Below, piece by piece: positions 1 through 7,188 of a stretch of DNA of 64,000 nucleotides. The notes beneath the pieces are model-generated. The model worked only from the letters and a program-made list of their open reading frames with translations. It was not told the origin of the DNA and did not search any database. How positions within the stretch are numbered: position 1 is the first letter of the stretch; every line of letters starts with the position of its first letter. A program made the translations under genes and the position numbers. Origin of the DNA: Alkalicoccobacillus gibsonii (GTDB lineage: Bacteria; Bacillota; Bacilli; Bacillales; Bacillaceae_D); contig NZ_JAEUZA010000001.1 of NCBI RefSeq assembly GCF_016798245.1, positions 108,221-172,220 of the forward strand, in the 5' to 3' direction.

Positions 1-920
1 AAGTGGTGGATCATCTCATCGAACCTCTCCTATCAGGAATTTATGGTGGAGATATGGATAAGCTTAGTTTAAAAGCTACATTTCCTCACTTTCAACAGAT
101 GGAAGAGACGAATCGCAGCCTGATCAAAGGAATTAAAAAAAGTCGTCCAAAAACTCCTAAAAAAGCGGATGTCCCAAAGAAAAAAGAAGGGATGTTCCAA
201 ACGTTAAAACATGGAATTGAGTCGCTTGTTGAAGCAGTTGCCGATAAGCTTGATCCAGAATCTATTCACTTAAATCAAAATGTGAAAAGTATCACAAAGT
301 CAGGATCCGGTTTTACACTTCAATACGAAGATGGGGTAGAAGACGTATTTGATTACGTCATCGTGACCACACCACCTCCAGTCACGGCCAAGCTGTTATC
401 ACACTATCCGTACTTTGATTACTTTAAACAAATGGAAATGACTTCAATTGCCACAGTGGCCATGGTCTTTCCGGAAGAAGCAGTTGTTCAAGCTGAAGAA
501 GGAACGGGTTTTGTTGTCTCTAGAAAAAGCGGGTACACCATTACAGCCTGTACATGGACAAGTAAAAAGTGGCGCCATACGACTCCAGCAGGAAAAGTGA
601 TTCTTCGTTGTTATGTTGGACGACCTGGGCATAGTGACATTGTTCGTAAGTCGGATGAAGAAATCATTCAAACGGTTCTGAATGATTTAGCGCATGTAAT
701 CGAAATTAAAGAAAAGCCAGACTTTTATTATGTAAGTCGTTGGTCTAATCCCCAATATCAAGTGGGGCATACATTTAAGTTAGATAAAATGAAAGAGGAC
801 GTTGAAGCGTTTTTACCTGGATTGCAGGTAGCAGGAGCTGGACTCGCGGGAGTCGGTCTTCCAGACTGTATTGATCAGGGTAAAGCTTGTGCGAAAGAAA
901 TTATGGATTCAGAACAATAG
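1..920 (+). CDS. cgoX: Coproporphyrinogen III oxidase, C-terminal part (5' end outside window)
   Basis: About 305 residues are visible and the frame runs open to the left edge, so the gene is cut by the window. The family (HemY of Gram-positives, also called CgoX) is about 470 residues, so roughly the first third with the N-terminal GxGxxG FAD-binding fold is missing. What remains shows a VIVTTPPP stretch in the middle and the typical C-terminal FAD-contact motif AGAGLAGVGLPDCI. The enzyme oxidises coproporphyrinogen III to coproporphyrin III in the coproporphyrin-dependent haem pathway, at the cytoplasmic membrane face. A strong terminator follows at once. A general FAD-dependent amine oxidase is a less likely alternative. 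Confidence 0.85.
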   Translation, partial: VVDHLIEPLLSGIYGGDMDKLSLKATFPHFQQMEETNRSLIKGIKKSRPKTPKKADVPKKKEGMFQTLKHGIESLVEAVADKLDPESIHLNQNVKSITKSGSGFTLQYEDGVEDVFDYVIVTTPPPVTAKLLSHYPYFDYFKQMEMTSIATVAMVFPEEAVVQAEEGTGFVVSRKSGYTITACTWTSKKWRHTTPAGKVILRCYVGRPGHSDIVRKSDEEIIQTVLNDLAHVIEIKEKPDFYYVSRWSNPQYQVGHTFKLDKMKEDVEAFLPGLQVAGAGLAGVGLPDCIDQGKACAKEIMDSEQ

Positions 921-922
921 TT

Positions 923-954
923 AAAAGGCTAGGACGAAAAGGTCCTAGCCTTTT
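923..954. terminator. Bidirectional intrinsic terminator after cgoX
   Basis: A perfect 13-bp inverted repeat AAAAGGCTAGGAC / GTCCTAGCCTTTT with a 6-nt loop. It has A-runs on the left and T-runs on the right, so it can end both the rightward cgoX transcript and the leftward small-ORF transcript. Confidence 0.9.
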
Positions 955-967
955 ACGTATATCAAAA

Positions 968-1111
968 TTAACGGGTATACATAAGATATTTTGTGCGTGT
1001 CGCTTCTAATTCTTCAGAAAGCTTTTGCTGACGTTCGATTTCTTTTAATTCAGCGTCTGTGTACACGCGCTTTTTTATCACAATGGTAAAAAAGATAAAG
1101 TGCAAATTCAT
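968..1111 (-). CDS. YrzI-family small protein
   Basis: A 47-residue ORF that starts at ATG 8 nt after AGGAGG. The product has a short hydrophobic N-terminus (MNLHFIFFTIVIKKR) followed by a Glu/Lys/Gln-rich helical stretch and ends in YLMYTR. This layout matches the small Bacillus YrzI proteins, which begin with a hydrophobic strand and an IKKR/IRRR turn. In B. subtilis yrzI lies in an operon of very short ORFs whose mRNA is cut by the ribosome-associated nuclease Rae1, and two further small ORFs lie upstream here too. Family membership is from pattern memory; the molecular function is unknown. Confidence 0.7.
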   Translation of the reverse strand: MNLHFIFFTIVIKKRVYTDAELKEIERQQKLSEELEATRTKYLMYTR

Positions 1112-1141
1112 GTTCCATTCCTCCTGTCCAAAAAAATTCCT

Positions 1142-1207
1142 TCAGGTTAAGCCTTTCACCTGTCTGTACCAATCTAATACGAGTGAGCCTTTCATCATGT
1201 TCGTCAC
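1142..1207 (-). CDS. Very small ORF (21 residues) upstream of yrzI-like gene
   Basis: GTG start 8 nt after AGGAGG, a spacing as good as any gene in the window. The peptide is short, with a Trp-Tyr centre (LVLDWYRQ). It ends about 30 nt before the YrzI-like start codon, so both probably share one mRNA. An internal ATG pair at codons 4-5 is a possible alternative start. The product matches nothing I recognise. The ORF could be a leader peptide that couples ribosome passage to mRNA decay, as the cryptic ORFs of the B. subtilis yrzI operon do (inference). Confidence 0.5.
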   Translation of the reverse strand: MTNMMKGSLVLDWYRQVKGLT

Positions 1208-1249
1208 ATTATCTTCCTCCTAATCAAATTATTTCTATTAAAAAAGAAC

Positions 1250-1283
1250 ACAAAAAATCCGCAGCATATGCACCGCGGATTTT
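1250..1283 (-). terminator. Terminator-like hairpin between small ORFs (distal)
   Basis: On the minus strand, arms AAAATCCGC and GCGGATTTT (9 bp) enclose a 12-nt GC-rich loop and are followed by further T residues. It lies between the 32-residue and 21-residue ORFs and would end or attenuate transcription arriving from the upstream promoter. Confidence 0.75.
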
Positions 1284-1291
1284 ACAAGATA

Positions 1292-1323
1292 TAAAAAGCC
1301 GCAGGGATCATCTCATCCCTGCG
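1292..1323 (-). terminator. Terminator-like hairpin between small ORFs (proximal)
   Basis: A perfect 9-bp stem (CGCAGGGAT paired with ATCCCTGCG, read on the minus strand) with a 6-nt loop, followed by GC then a T5 tract. It sits just 38 bp downstream of the 32-residue ORF. Together with the hairpin at 1250-1283 it makes a tandem terminator pair on the minus strand. Confidence 0.75.
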
Positions 1324-1360
1324 ACTATATCAAGCTCCTACTAATCGGATTAGTGGAATT

Positions 1361-1459
1361 TTAATAGTAGAATTTAGTCGAAAACAGACGGGCGTGAGCA
1401 TATGAATATTCAGTTTGTGAAATGTTCATCATCGGTGTATCAAGATGTAGATTAGTCAT
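1361..1459 (-). CDS. Very small ORF (32 residues), first of the yrzI-like cluster
   Basis: ATG start 9 nt after AAAGGAG and close behind a good sigma-A promoter at 1497-1525, so it is very likely translated. The peptide is Tyr- and Ser-rich and ends in STKFYY. It has no membrane segment and no family I recognise. Two terminator hairpins separate it from the next small ORFs. It may be a small functional peptide or a translated leader. Confidence 0.6.
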   Translation of the reverse strand: MTNLHLDTPMMNISQTEYSYAHARLFSTKFYY

Positions 1460-1496
1460 AGTACTCAGCTCCTTTCGATTTGTTAATACGCTTCAA

Positions 1497-1525
1497 AGTA
1501 TAGCTAACAATTGATACAATGTAAA
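1497..1525 (-). promoter_or_regulatory. Sigma-A type promoter for the leftward small-ORF cluster
   Basis: On the minus strand: TTTACA, 17-bp spacer, TATACT. Predicted transcript start is about 30 nt before the ATG of the 32-residue ORF. Confidence 0.75.
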
Positions 1526-1565
1526 GGTTTATTGTGAAAAAAAGTTGACAATTTTATAAAAGGGG

Positions 1566-1594
1566 TTGACAAAGGGGAAAGGAAACTATATAAG
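1566..1594 (+). promoter_or_regulatory. Sigma-A type promoter upstream of spo0B
   Basis: TTGACA, 17-bp spacer, TATAAG on the plus strand, leaving a leader of about 145 nt before spo0B. The rest of the gap 1460-1745 shows no other gene that I can support. Confidence 0.6.
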
Positions 1595-1745
1595 AATAGT
1601 AAATAAATGGATGTCAATAAATGATCCCTCTAAGTCCTTTTGCACAGATTCCGAACTTTACTGTTTGTACGGGATATTCTGTGATAAAATGGTTTGTACA
1701 CTTTATACACTCTGTTCATACAAGGTGAAAACGAGGAGAGTTTGA

Positions 1746-2288
1746 ATGACCCGACACGAGGATCTTTTATCGACACTTAGACATACACGACATGATTGGT
1801 TAAATATTCTACAACTGATAAAAGGAAATTTAGCTCTTGGTCATTATCACCGCATTGAAGAAATTATTGAGCAAACCACTCTTAAGTCCATTTCAGAAAG
1901 TAAACTCTGTACGATTGGAGTTCCTGAATTAAGCTTATTTCTTATCGGTTATAATTGGGGTAGTCAAAAGGTTGATTTAAATTATGAGATAAATGGCGAG
2001 CAATGGACACTTGAAGCTTGGGGAGAACCACTTCTTTTAGTGACTCGTTCCATTATGAAACAATTTGATCAATCGTCTTCTTTTACATCTGAGAACAGTG
2101 TTATGATAACGTTTGACTATTCGGAGCAAGATTGCTTACTAACATTCCGTTTTATTGGGGAAACAGAGTTAAAAGAAGCCGATTGGAAAGACTTATTAAA
2201 AGTAGCGAACGATTCAAGCTTAATTTGTGCCTTGTTGCACCAGGATGAGTATGAATGCGTAATTACTATATTGATAAAGAAAGTGTAA
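1746..2288 (+). CDS. spo0B: Sporulation phosphotransferase Spo0B
   Basis: 180 residues. Spo0B passes phosphate from Spo0F to Spo0A in the phosphorelay that starts sporulation. The N-terminal helical hairpin carries [17 protein letters not shown] at residues 15-31; the His in RHDW (residue 16) matches the phosphorylated His30 of the B. subtilis protein. The rest is a diverged histidine-kinase-like fold, which is normal for the family. GAGGAG precedes the ATG. obgE follows after about 50 bp, as in other bacilli. Unlike B. subtilis, no rplU/rpmA genes lie upstream, and the gene seems to have its own promoter. Confidence 0.92.
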   Translation: MTRHEDLLSTLRHTRHDWLNILQLIKGNLALGHYHRIEEIIEQTTLKSISESKLCTIGVPELSLFLIGYNWGSQKVDLNYEINGEQWTLEAWGEPLLLVTRSIMKQFDQSSSFTSENSVMITFDYSEQDCLLTFRFIGETELKEADWKDLLKVANDSSLICALLHQDEYECVITILIKKV

Positions 2289-2340
2289 AACAGCTAGACC
2301 ATTTGTGAAACGCGTTAAATACGTAGTAGAGGTGAAAAAC

Positions 2341-3624
2341 ATGTTCGTAGATAAAGTAAAGATTTATGCCAAAGGAGGAGATGGCGGGAACGGTCAAGTC
2401 TCCTATCGTAGAGAAAAGTATGTTCCTGATGGCGGACCAGCTGGTGGAGACGGTGGCCGAGGTGCAAGTGTTGTGTTTGAAGTTGAGGAAGGTTTACGTA
2501 CGTTAATGGACTTCCGCTACAACAGGCATTTTAAAGCTCCTAAAGGAGAGAATGGTCGTCCTAAGAACCAGCACGGAAAAAACGCAGATGATATGATTGT
2601 TAAAGTTCCACCGGGTACAACGGTTGTGGATGAATTAACAGGTCAAATTATCGCCGATTTGACGGAAGCCGGTCAAAAGGCCGTCATCGCAAAAGGTGGT
2701 CGAGGTGGACGCGGAAATACTCGTTTCGCTACACCTGCAAACCCTGCACCTGATACAGCGGAGAACGGAGAGCCTGGACAAGAGCGTGAAGTTACGCTAG
2801 AACTTAAGTTACTAGCAGATGTTGGTTTAGTTGGATTCCCAAGTGTAGGTAAGTCAACATTATTATCGGTTGTATCAGCTGCCAAGCCTAAAATTGGCGA
2901 TTATCATTTTACAACGCTAGCTCCTAATCTAGGTGTAGTTGAGACAGTAGACCACCGTAGCTTTGTCATGGCGGATCTGCCTGGATTAATTGAAGGAGCA
3001 CATGAAGGAACTGGACTTGGTCATCAATTCCTACGCCATATTGAGCGTACAAGAGTCATTGTGCATGTAATTGACATGGCGGCAATTGAGGGACGTGACC
3101 CTTATCAGGATTACCTAAGCATTCAAGATGAGTTAAAGCAATATAACCTTCGTTTGACAGAACGTCCAAAAGTCATCGTTGCTAACAAAATGGACATGCC
3201 AGATGCTAGTGATAATCTTGAGATGTTTCGTGAACAGCTAACGGAAGATACACCAATCTTCCCAGTATCTGCCCTGACAAAAGATGGATTAAAATCTCTT
3301 TTATCAAAAGTTGCCGATGAGCTTGAACAGGCTCCAGAATTTCCTTTATATGAAGAAGATGATGAAGAAACACGTGTATTATACAAGCATGAAAAAAGAA
3401 AAGAACCATTTGTCATTACGCGTGCTGATGACGGCGTGTATGATATTGCTGGTGTGGAACTTGAGAGAATCTTTAAAATGACTGATTTCCAACGTGATGA
3501 ATCAGTTCGTCGTTTTGCTCGTCAGCTTCGTAAAATGGGTGTAGACGCTGCGTTACGTGAACGTGGTGCTCAACATGGAGAGCTTGTTCGAATCTTAAAT
3601 TACGAATTTGAATTTATCGAATAG
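2341..3624 (+). CDS. obgE: Obg GTPase (ribosome assembly, stress and sporulation)
   Basis: 427 residues from the [16 protein letters not shown] start, preceded by AGAGGTG; an in-frame GTG 36 bp upstream lacks this support. The glycine-rich Obg fold fills residues 1-158, the G1 loop GFPSVGKST is at 165-173, then come DLPG (G3) and NKMD (G4), and a C-terminal OCT domain ends in FEFIE. Obg binds the 50S subunit late in assembly and answers to (p)ppGpp; in B. subtilis it is essential and needed for sigma-B and sporulation. It is cotranscribed with spo0B and followed by a terminator. Confidence 0.97.
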   Translation: MFVDKVKIYAKGGDGGNGQVSYRREKYVPDGGPAGGDGGRGASVVFEVEEGLRTLMDFRYNRHFKAPKGENGRPKNQHGKNADDMIVKVPPGTTVVDELTGQIIADLTEAGQKAVIAKGGRGGRGNTRFATPANPAPDTAENGEPGQEREVTLELKLLADVGLVGFPSVGKSTLLSVVSAAKPKIGDYHFTTLAPNLGVVETVDHRSFVMADLPGLIEGAHEGTGLGHQFLRHIERTRVIVHVIDMAAIEGRDPYQDYLSIQDELKQYNLRLTERPKVIVANKMDMPDASDNLEMFREQLTEDTPIFPVSALTKDGLKSLLSKVADELEQAPEFPLYEEDDEETRVLYKHEKRKEPFVITRADDGVYDIAGVELERIFKMTDFQRDESVRRFARQLRKMGVDAALRERGAQHGELVRILNYEFEFIE

Positions 3625-3633
3625 CAGAAAAAG

Positions 3634-3661
3634 AAAAGGAGGTGCATGCATCTCCTTTTTT
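3634..3661 (+). terminator. Intrinsic terminator after obgE
   Basis: Arms AAAAGGAG / CTCCTTTT with a 10-nt loop, then two more T residues, starting 10 bp after the obgE stop. Confidence 0.75.
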
Positions 3662-3663
3662 GG

Positions 3664-3692
3664 TTGTCAAATGAAGGTGTACCTCCTATAAT
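3664..3692 (+). promoter_or_regulatory. Sigma-A promoter of pheB-pheA
   Basis: TTGTCA, 17-bp spacer, TATAAT (perfect -10), about 60 bp before pheB. Confidence 0.8.
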
Positions 3693-3753
3693 AGGGGAGA
3701 GTACTTTTGTACACTCGTAGTGAACAGTGTATAAATCAGGGAGATGAAGTGGC

Positions 3754-4194
3754 ATGTCAGCGAGACGGTTCTTCCTTATAAGAGAAGATATCTTAACAGA
3801 TGCAATGATTAAAACACTAGAAGCTAAATCTATGCTACAGTCTGGTGAAGCGAAGAAAATTAATGAAGCCGCTCAGAAAGTCGGATTAAGCCGAAGTGCA
3901 TTTTATAAATATAAAGACGGAATTTTTCCTTTTCATGCGATGGCTAAGGAAAAAATTGTGACATTATCAATTAATTTATTGGACAAGTCTGGGACGTTAT
4001 CAGAATTGTTAATGATTGTAGCGAATACAGGTGCAAATATTTTGACCATTAATCAAACGATTCCCCTCCAGGGAAGAGCTCATATTACATTATCAATAGA
4101 TACAGCTCCAATTACGATGCAACTGGATGAGTTATTCGAGCAGATGAAAAAACTGAAGGCTGTTGAGAAAGTAGAACTTGCTGGTTCAGGTTGA
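3754..4194 (+). CDS. pheB: PheB, ACT-domain protein of the phenylalanine locus
   Basis: 146 residues, the usual size for the PheB (UPF0735) family. The N-terminal third (residues 1-60) is helical with a winged-helix-like segment AAQKVGLSRSAFYKYKDGIFPF, and residues 68-143 form an ACT domain (IVTLSINLLDKSGTLSELLMIV). PheB lies beside pheA in most bacilli and probably senses an aromatic amino acid, but its exact role is unsettled. It has its own sigma-A promoter, and pheA starts 19 bp downstream, so the two form an operon. Confidence 0.93.
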   Translation: MSARRFFLIREDILTDAMIKTLEAKSMLQSGEAKKINEAAQKVGLSRSAFYKYKDGIFPFHAMAKEKIVTLSINLLDKSGTLSELLMIVANTGANILTINQTIPLQGRAHITLSIDTAPITMQLDELFEQMKKLKAVEKVELAGSG

Positions 4195-4212
4195 GAAAGG
4201 AAGAGTTTTAAA

Positions 4213-5094
4213 ATGAAAGTCGGTTTTCTAGGACCAAAAGGAACATTTACAGAGATGGCAGCTACCGCATTATTCCCTAAAGAAGAATTAATTCCTTGTC
4301 AAACCATTCCTTTAAGTATGGACAAGGTTGCGAATCATGACTTGGATTTAACAGTCGTTCCTATTGAGAACACGATTGAGGGGTCTGTGAATATTACGTT
4401 GGATTATTTAATCCATAAGCAAAGGCTGCCTATTATTGCAGGTGTAACGGTAACGATTGCTCAGCAATTTCTGATGCACCCAGTTCAGCTTGAAAAAGGG
4501 AATCAGCCTGAACGTGTTCTTTCCCATCCACATGCGCTTGCACAGTGCCATGACTTTTTAAAAGAGACTTACCCTGGTGCAACAGTGGAGTACACGAATT
4601 CTACAGGATCTGCCGCCGCGTGGCTTGCATCAAACCCGGCTGACCCAGTTGCTTGTATTGCCAACGAACTGGCCGCTAAAGAATATGGACTAACAGTGGT
4701 TCATCAAAACATTCAAGACTATAGTAGCAATCGAACTCGTTTTCTCGTTCTTGGACGTAATGATGAGCAACATGACGTATGTGGACCATACAAAATTAGT
4801 GATAGAACTACTTTAATGATTACGTTGCCAGAGGACTACACAGGGGCGCTTCATCAGGTGTTATCTGCTTTTGCATGGCGTAAGCTTAATTTATCCAAGA
4901 TTGAGTCAAGACCAACAAAAACAGGCCTTGGGAATTATTACTTCATCATTGATATTGATCAGAAAATGGACGAAGTATTAATTCCAGGTGCGATTTCTGA
5001 GCTAGAGGTTCTCGGTTGCAAGGTAGAATTGTTAGGTAGCTATACGTGTTACTCATTAACCGATTTAAAGGAAAAAACGGAAATACGTTCATGA
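4213..5094 (+). CDS. pheA: Prephenate dehydratase
   Basis: 293 residues, a single-function dehydratase that converts prephenate to phenylpyruvate in phenylalanine synthesis. The catalytic domain fills about residues 1-180 with the family motifs FLGPKGTFTE, IENTIEGSVN and NRTRFLVLG (the Thr-Arg-Phe active-site motif). A C-terminal ACT domain at about 198-280 holds GALHQVL and the phenylalanine-binding ESRPT motif, so feedback inhibition is expected. The gene is cotranscribed with pheB; the stop codon overlaps the start of a strong terminator. Confidence 0.96.
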   Translation: MKVGFLGPKGTFTEMAATALFPKEELIPCQTIPLSMDKVANHDLDLTVVPIENTIEGSVNITLDYLIHKQRLPIIAGVTVTIAQQFLMHPVQLEKGNQPERVLSHPHALAQCHDFLKETYPGATVEYTNSTGSAAAWLASNPADPVACIANELAAKEYGLTVVHQNIQDYSSNRTRFLVLGRNDEQHDVCGPYKISDRTTLMITLPEDYTGALHQVLSAFAWRKLNLSKIESRPTKTGLGNYYFIIDIDQKMDEVLIPGAISELEVLGCKVELLGSYTCYSLTDLKEKTEIRS

Positions 5095-5135
5095 AAAATG
5101 GAGAAGGTCCTATTAAAGGACTTTCTCCATTTTTT
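5094..5135. terminator. Bidirectional terminator between pheA and niaR
   Basis: A long stem AAAAATGGAGAAGGTCC / GGACTTTCTCCATTTTT with one internal mismatch and a 7-nt loop. A-runs and T-runs flank it, so it serves both convergent genes. Confidence 0.88.
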
Positions 5136-5673
5136 AATTCTCTTCAAGTAAAATTTGTTTTTCTCTTAGAACCTTTTTTGCTTGCTCGATTTGCGACTCT
5201 TTTTCCGCTTCAACCGTGTGTAAATGTACACCTTCTGTAAGAGCTGATAAAAGCTGAGAGCCTGATTGACTAATTTGTTGGTAAAATAAGTCCGCATCAG
5301 TACGTGTTTTTATCATCAGTGAGGCTGTTAATTCTCCATATAATGAGTGTTCCACAATCACATCACGAACAATGAGTCCATGGTCAACCATGATATATAA
5401 TTCCTCTTTTGTTTGTGTGAGGTCATGTTTACACGCAAGCAATTGGGTTACTTTAGATGTTTTAGGTTTTGGAAGTAGCATATACCCTTGAGCTGTAGCA
5501 AAAATCTCATGTTTTTTTGCTTTTAGAATGGAAATATCCTGAACGATTATTTGTCTACTCACATTTGAACGTCTTGCAAGTTCGCTACCGGTAATGGGAC
5601 TTGACTCCTCAGATAACCAATTTAAAATAGCTGTTCTTCTCGTGTCGCCAATTAACTTATCACCTTTTGTCAT
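5134..5673 (-). CDS. niaR: Niacin-responsive transcription repressor NiaR
   Basis: 179 residues from the ATG 8 nt after GGGGAG; a GTG two codons upstream is too close to the ribosome site. An N-terminal winged HTH (about residues 11-60, with ITGSELARRSNVSRQIIVQDI) is followed by a 3H domain at about 75-175 with conserved His in CKHDL, EHSLYGE and GVHLHTVEA. NiaR (YrxA) represses NAD synthesis and niacin uptake genes when nicotinic acid is bound. In B. subtilis it lies by nadBCA and nifS; none of these are in the window, so its targets are elsewhere. An extended -10 (TGTTATACT) lies upstream. Confidence 0.9.
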   Translation of the reverse strand: MTKGDKLIGDTRRTAILNWLSEESSPITGSELARRSNVSRQIIVQDISILKAKKHEIFATAQGYMLLPKPKTSKVTQLLACKHDLTQTKEELYIMVDHGLIVRDVIVEHSLYGELTASLMIKTRTDADLFYQQISQSGSQLLSALTEGVHLHTVEAEKESQIEQAKKVLREKQILLEEN

Positions 5674-5772
5674 TTTCACAGCTCCCCTTAGCCTTCTCTT
5701 ATTAGTATAACATGGTCTATTTTAAAAAAGGCTTACATACACTATTGGCGGTAGGAAATTAAGCGAATGTGT

Positions 5773-5798
5773 CAATATGCCCAAGTCCCGCATACAAT
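5773..5798 (+). promoter_or_regulatory. Putative sigma-E promoter of safA
   Basis: The -10 element CATACAAT fits the mother-cell sigma-E consensus exactly and lies 30 bp before the safA start. The -35 (around CAATATG) is weak and the spacing short. safA of B. subtilis is under sigma-E control, so the location makes sense. Confidence 0.5.
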
Positions 5799-5827
5799 AA
5801 ACGGATGACTAAGAAAGGGTTGATCAT

Positions 5828-7099
5828 GTGAAAATTCATATCGTACAAAAAGGAGATACGCTTTGGAAGCTTTCAAAAGCGTATGGTGTTGATTTCACGG
5901 AATTAAAGAAAGCAAACTCGCAGCTTGCTAATCCTGATATGATCATGCCTGGAATGAAAATTAAAATTCCTTCAGGTATTGTCGCTGTTAAGAAAGAAGC
6001 TGGAGTCGCGAAGGATTATTCCAAGGAAACGGTGAAACCTAAGGAAAGTAAAAAAGAACAAGTTAAACCTCAAGCAACACCGAAAAAAGAAGCGAAAAAA
6101 CCAACAATGCCTAAAGCTCCACCAGTCATGATGCCACATAAACCAGTTAAAGAAACAACAAAAAATGTTCAAGCAAACATGAATATTTACATGCAGGAAA
6201 AACCGGCAAATACACCACCGCCTCCCCCTAAAAAGACAGTGGAAAAACCAACGGCTCAAAAGCCGGTACAAACAAAAGGAACATCAGAACCAAATGTAAA
6301 ACCAACAGTACAAAAGGGTAGTCAACCAAACCAAAGTATGCCAACAGCGCAGCAGGGAGCAATGAAACCAAATCAAGGTGCACCAACAGCGCAGCAAGGG
6401 TCAATGAGTCCGAATCAAGGATGGCCAACGGCACAGCAGGGAGCAATGAAACCAAATCAAGGTGCACCAACAGCGCAACAAGGAGCGATGAGCCCGAATC
6501 AAGGATGGCCAACAGCGCAACAAGGAGCGATGAGCCCGAATCAAGGATGGCCAACAGCGCAGCAGGGAGCGATGAGCCCAAATCAAGGATGGCCAACAGC
6601 GCAGCAAGGAGCGATGAGCCCGAATCAAGGATGGCCAACGGCACAGCAAGGAGCTATGAGCCCAAATCAAGGATGGCCAACGGCACAACAGGGATCTATG
6701 CAACCGAATCAAGGATGGCCAATGGCACAACAGAGTATGCCTATGCCTAATCAGCCTTGGGGTGGAATGGAGTATGATGCGAAACAAGGGCACTCACCTT
6801 ACACACCAATCAGCCCGATGATGCCAGGATGTGCACCGTGCTCACCTCCTAGACCTCATCATCCAGGCAACCATTATGGTCAGTGGCCAATGGGATCCAT
6901 GCCGATGTATGGTAATCAACCGAATCCATATCAACAGCCTGAACCGTTTCAAAATGGATATCAGCAGCCTAAAGGATTTGGCTATGCACCAACTGAACCA
7001 ATGATGATGAATCCACAGGGCCAAATGATTCCAATGTCTAGATACCAGCAGCCTGAACAGATTAACCAATACAAAGAGCAGGATGATTATGAGGATTAA
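5828..7099 (+). CDS. safA: Spore coat assembly protein SafA
   Basis: 423 residues from a GTG start (AAAGGG 8 nt upstream). Residues 3-47 form a LysM domain (HIVQKGDTLWKLSKAYG ... PGMKIKIP) that anchors SafA at the cortex/coat border by binding peptidoglycan. A Lys/Pro-rich linker follows, then nine 14-residue repeats (AQQGAMSPNQGWPT type) at residues 174-299, then a Pro/Met/Gln/Tyr-rich tail. SafA recruits inner-coat proteins in the mother cell. The tail is low-complexity and unlike its neighbours. The protein is longer than the B. subtilis one (about 387), mainly because of the repeats. Confidence 0.88.
   Translation: MKIHIVQKGDTLWKLSKAYGVDFTELKKANSQLANPDMIMPGMKIKIPSGIVAVKKEAGVAKDYSKETVKPKESKKEQVKPQATPKKEAKKPTMPKAPPVMMPHKPVKETTKNVQANMNIYMQEKPANTPPPPPKKTVEKPTAQKPVQTKGTSEPNVKPTVQKGSQPNQSMPTAQQGAMKPNQGAPTAQQGSMSPNQGWPTAQQGAMKPNQGAPTAQQGAMSPNQGWPTAQQGAMSPNQGWPTAQQGAMSPNQGWPTAQQGAMSPNQGWPTAQQGAMSPNQGWPTAQQGSMQPNQGWPMAQQSMPMPNQPWGGMEYDAKQGHSPYTPISPMMPGCAPCSPPRPHHPGNHYGQWPMGSMPMYGNQPNPYQQPEPFQNGYQQPKGFGYAPTEPMMMNPQGQMIPMSRYQQPEQINQYKEQDDYED
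6347..6724 (+). repeat. 42-bp in-frame minisatellite in safA (nine units)
   Basis: Nine head-to-tail 42-bp units, each coding 14 residues; five consecutive units encode the same peptide, the flanking ones differ at the AMK/SMS/SMQ and GAPT/GWPT positions. A degenerate tenth unit follows. DNA identity between the central units is high, which points to recent expansion by slippage or unequal recombination. Confidence 0.93.
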
Positions 7100-7144
7100 T
7101 CTTTAATCCTTACATTGTGCCCAAGAACTAACAGTGTAATATAG

Positions 7145-7178
7145 GCCTCCTTTAGACAAAATAATGTCGAAAGGAGGC
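7145..7178 (+). promoter_or_regulatory. Hairpin that sequesters the ribosome-binding site of the spore lipoprotein gene
   Basis: GCCTCCTTT at 7145-7153 pairs perfectly with AAAGGAGGC at 7170-7178; one mismatch further in, GACA pairs with TGTC. The right arm contains the whole Shine-Dalgarno AAAGGAGG of the gene at 7189, so the stem would hide it. No T-tract follows, so this is not a normal terminator. Confidence 0.6.
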
Positions 7179-7188
7179 AAAAACAAAT

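Noticed and set aside
1532-1551. Rex-like redox operator (TTGTGAA ... TTGACAA)
   Set aside because: Arm spacing is 6 rather than 4 and the right half-site differs from TTCACAA, so it is not supported.
2305-2340. Twelve-codon extension of ObgE from an upstream GTG
   Set aside because: The family starts at MFVD and the ribosome site AGAGGTG fits that ATG.
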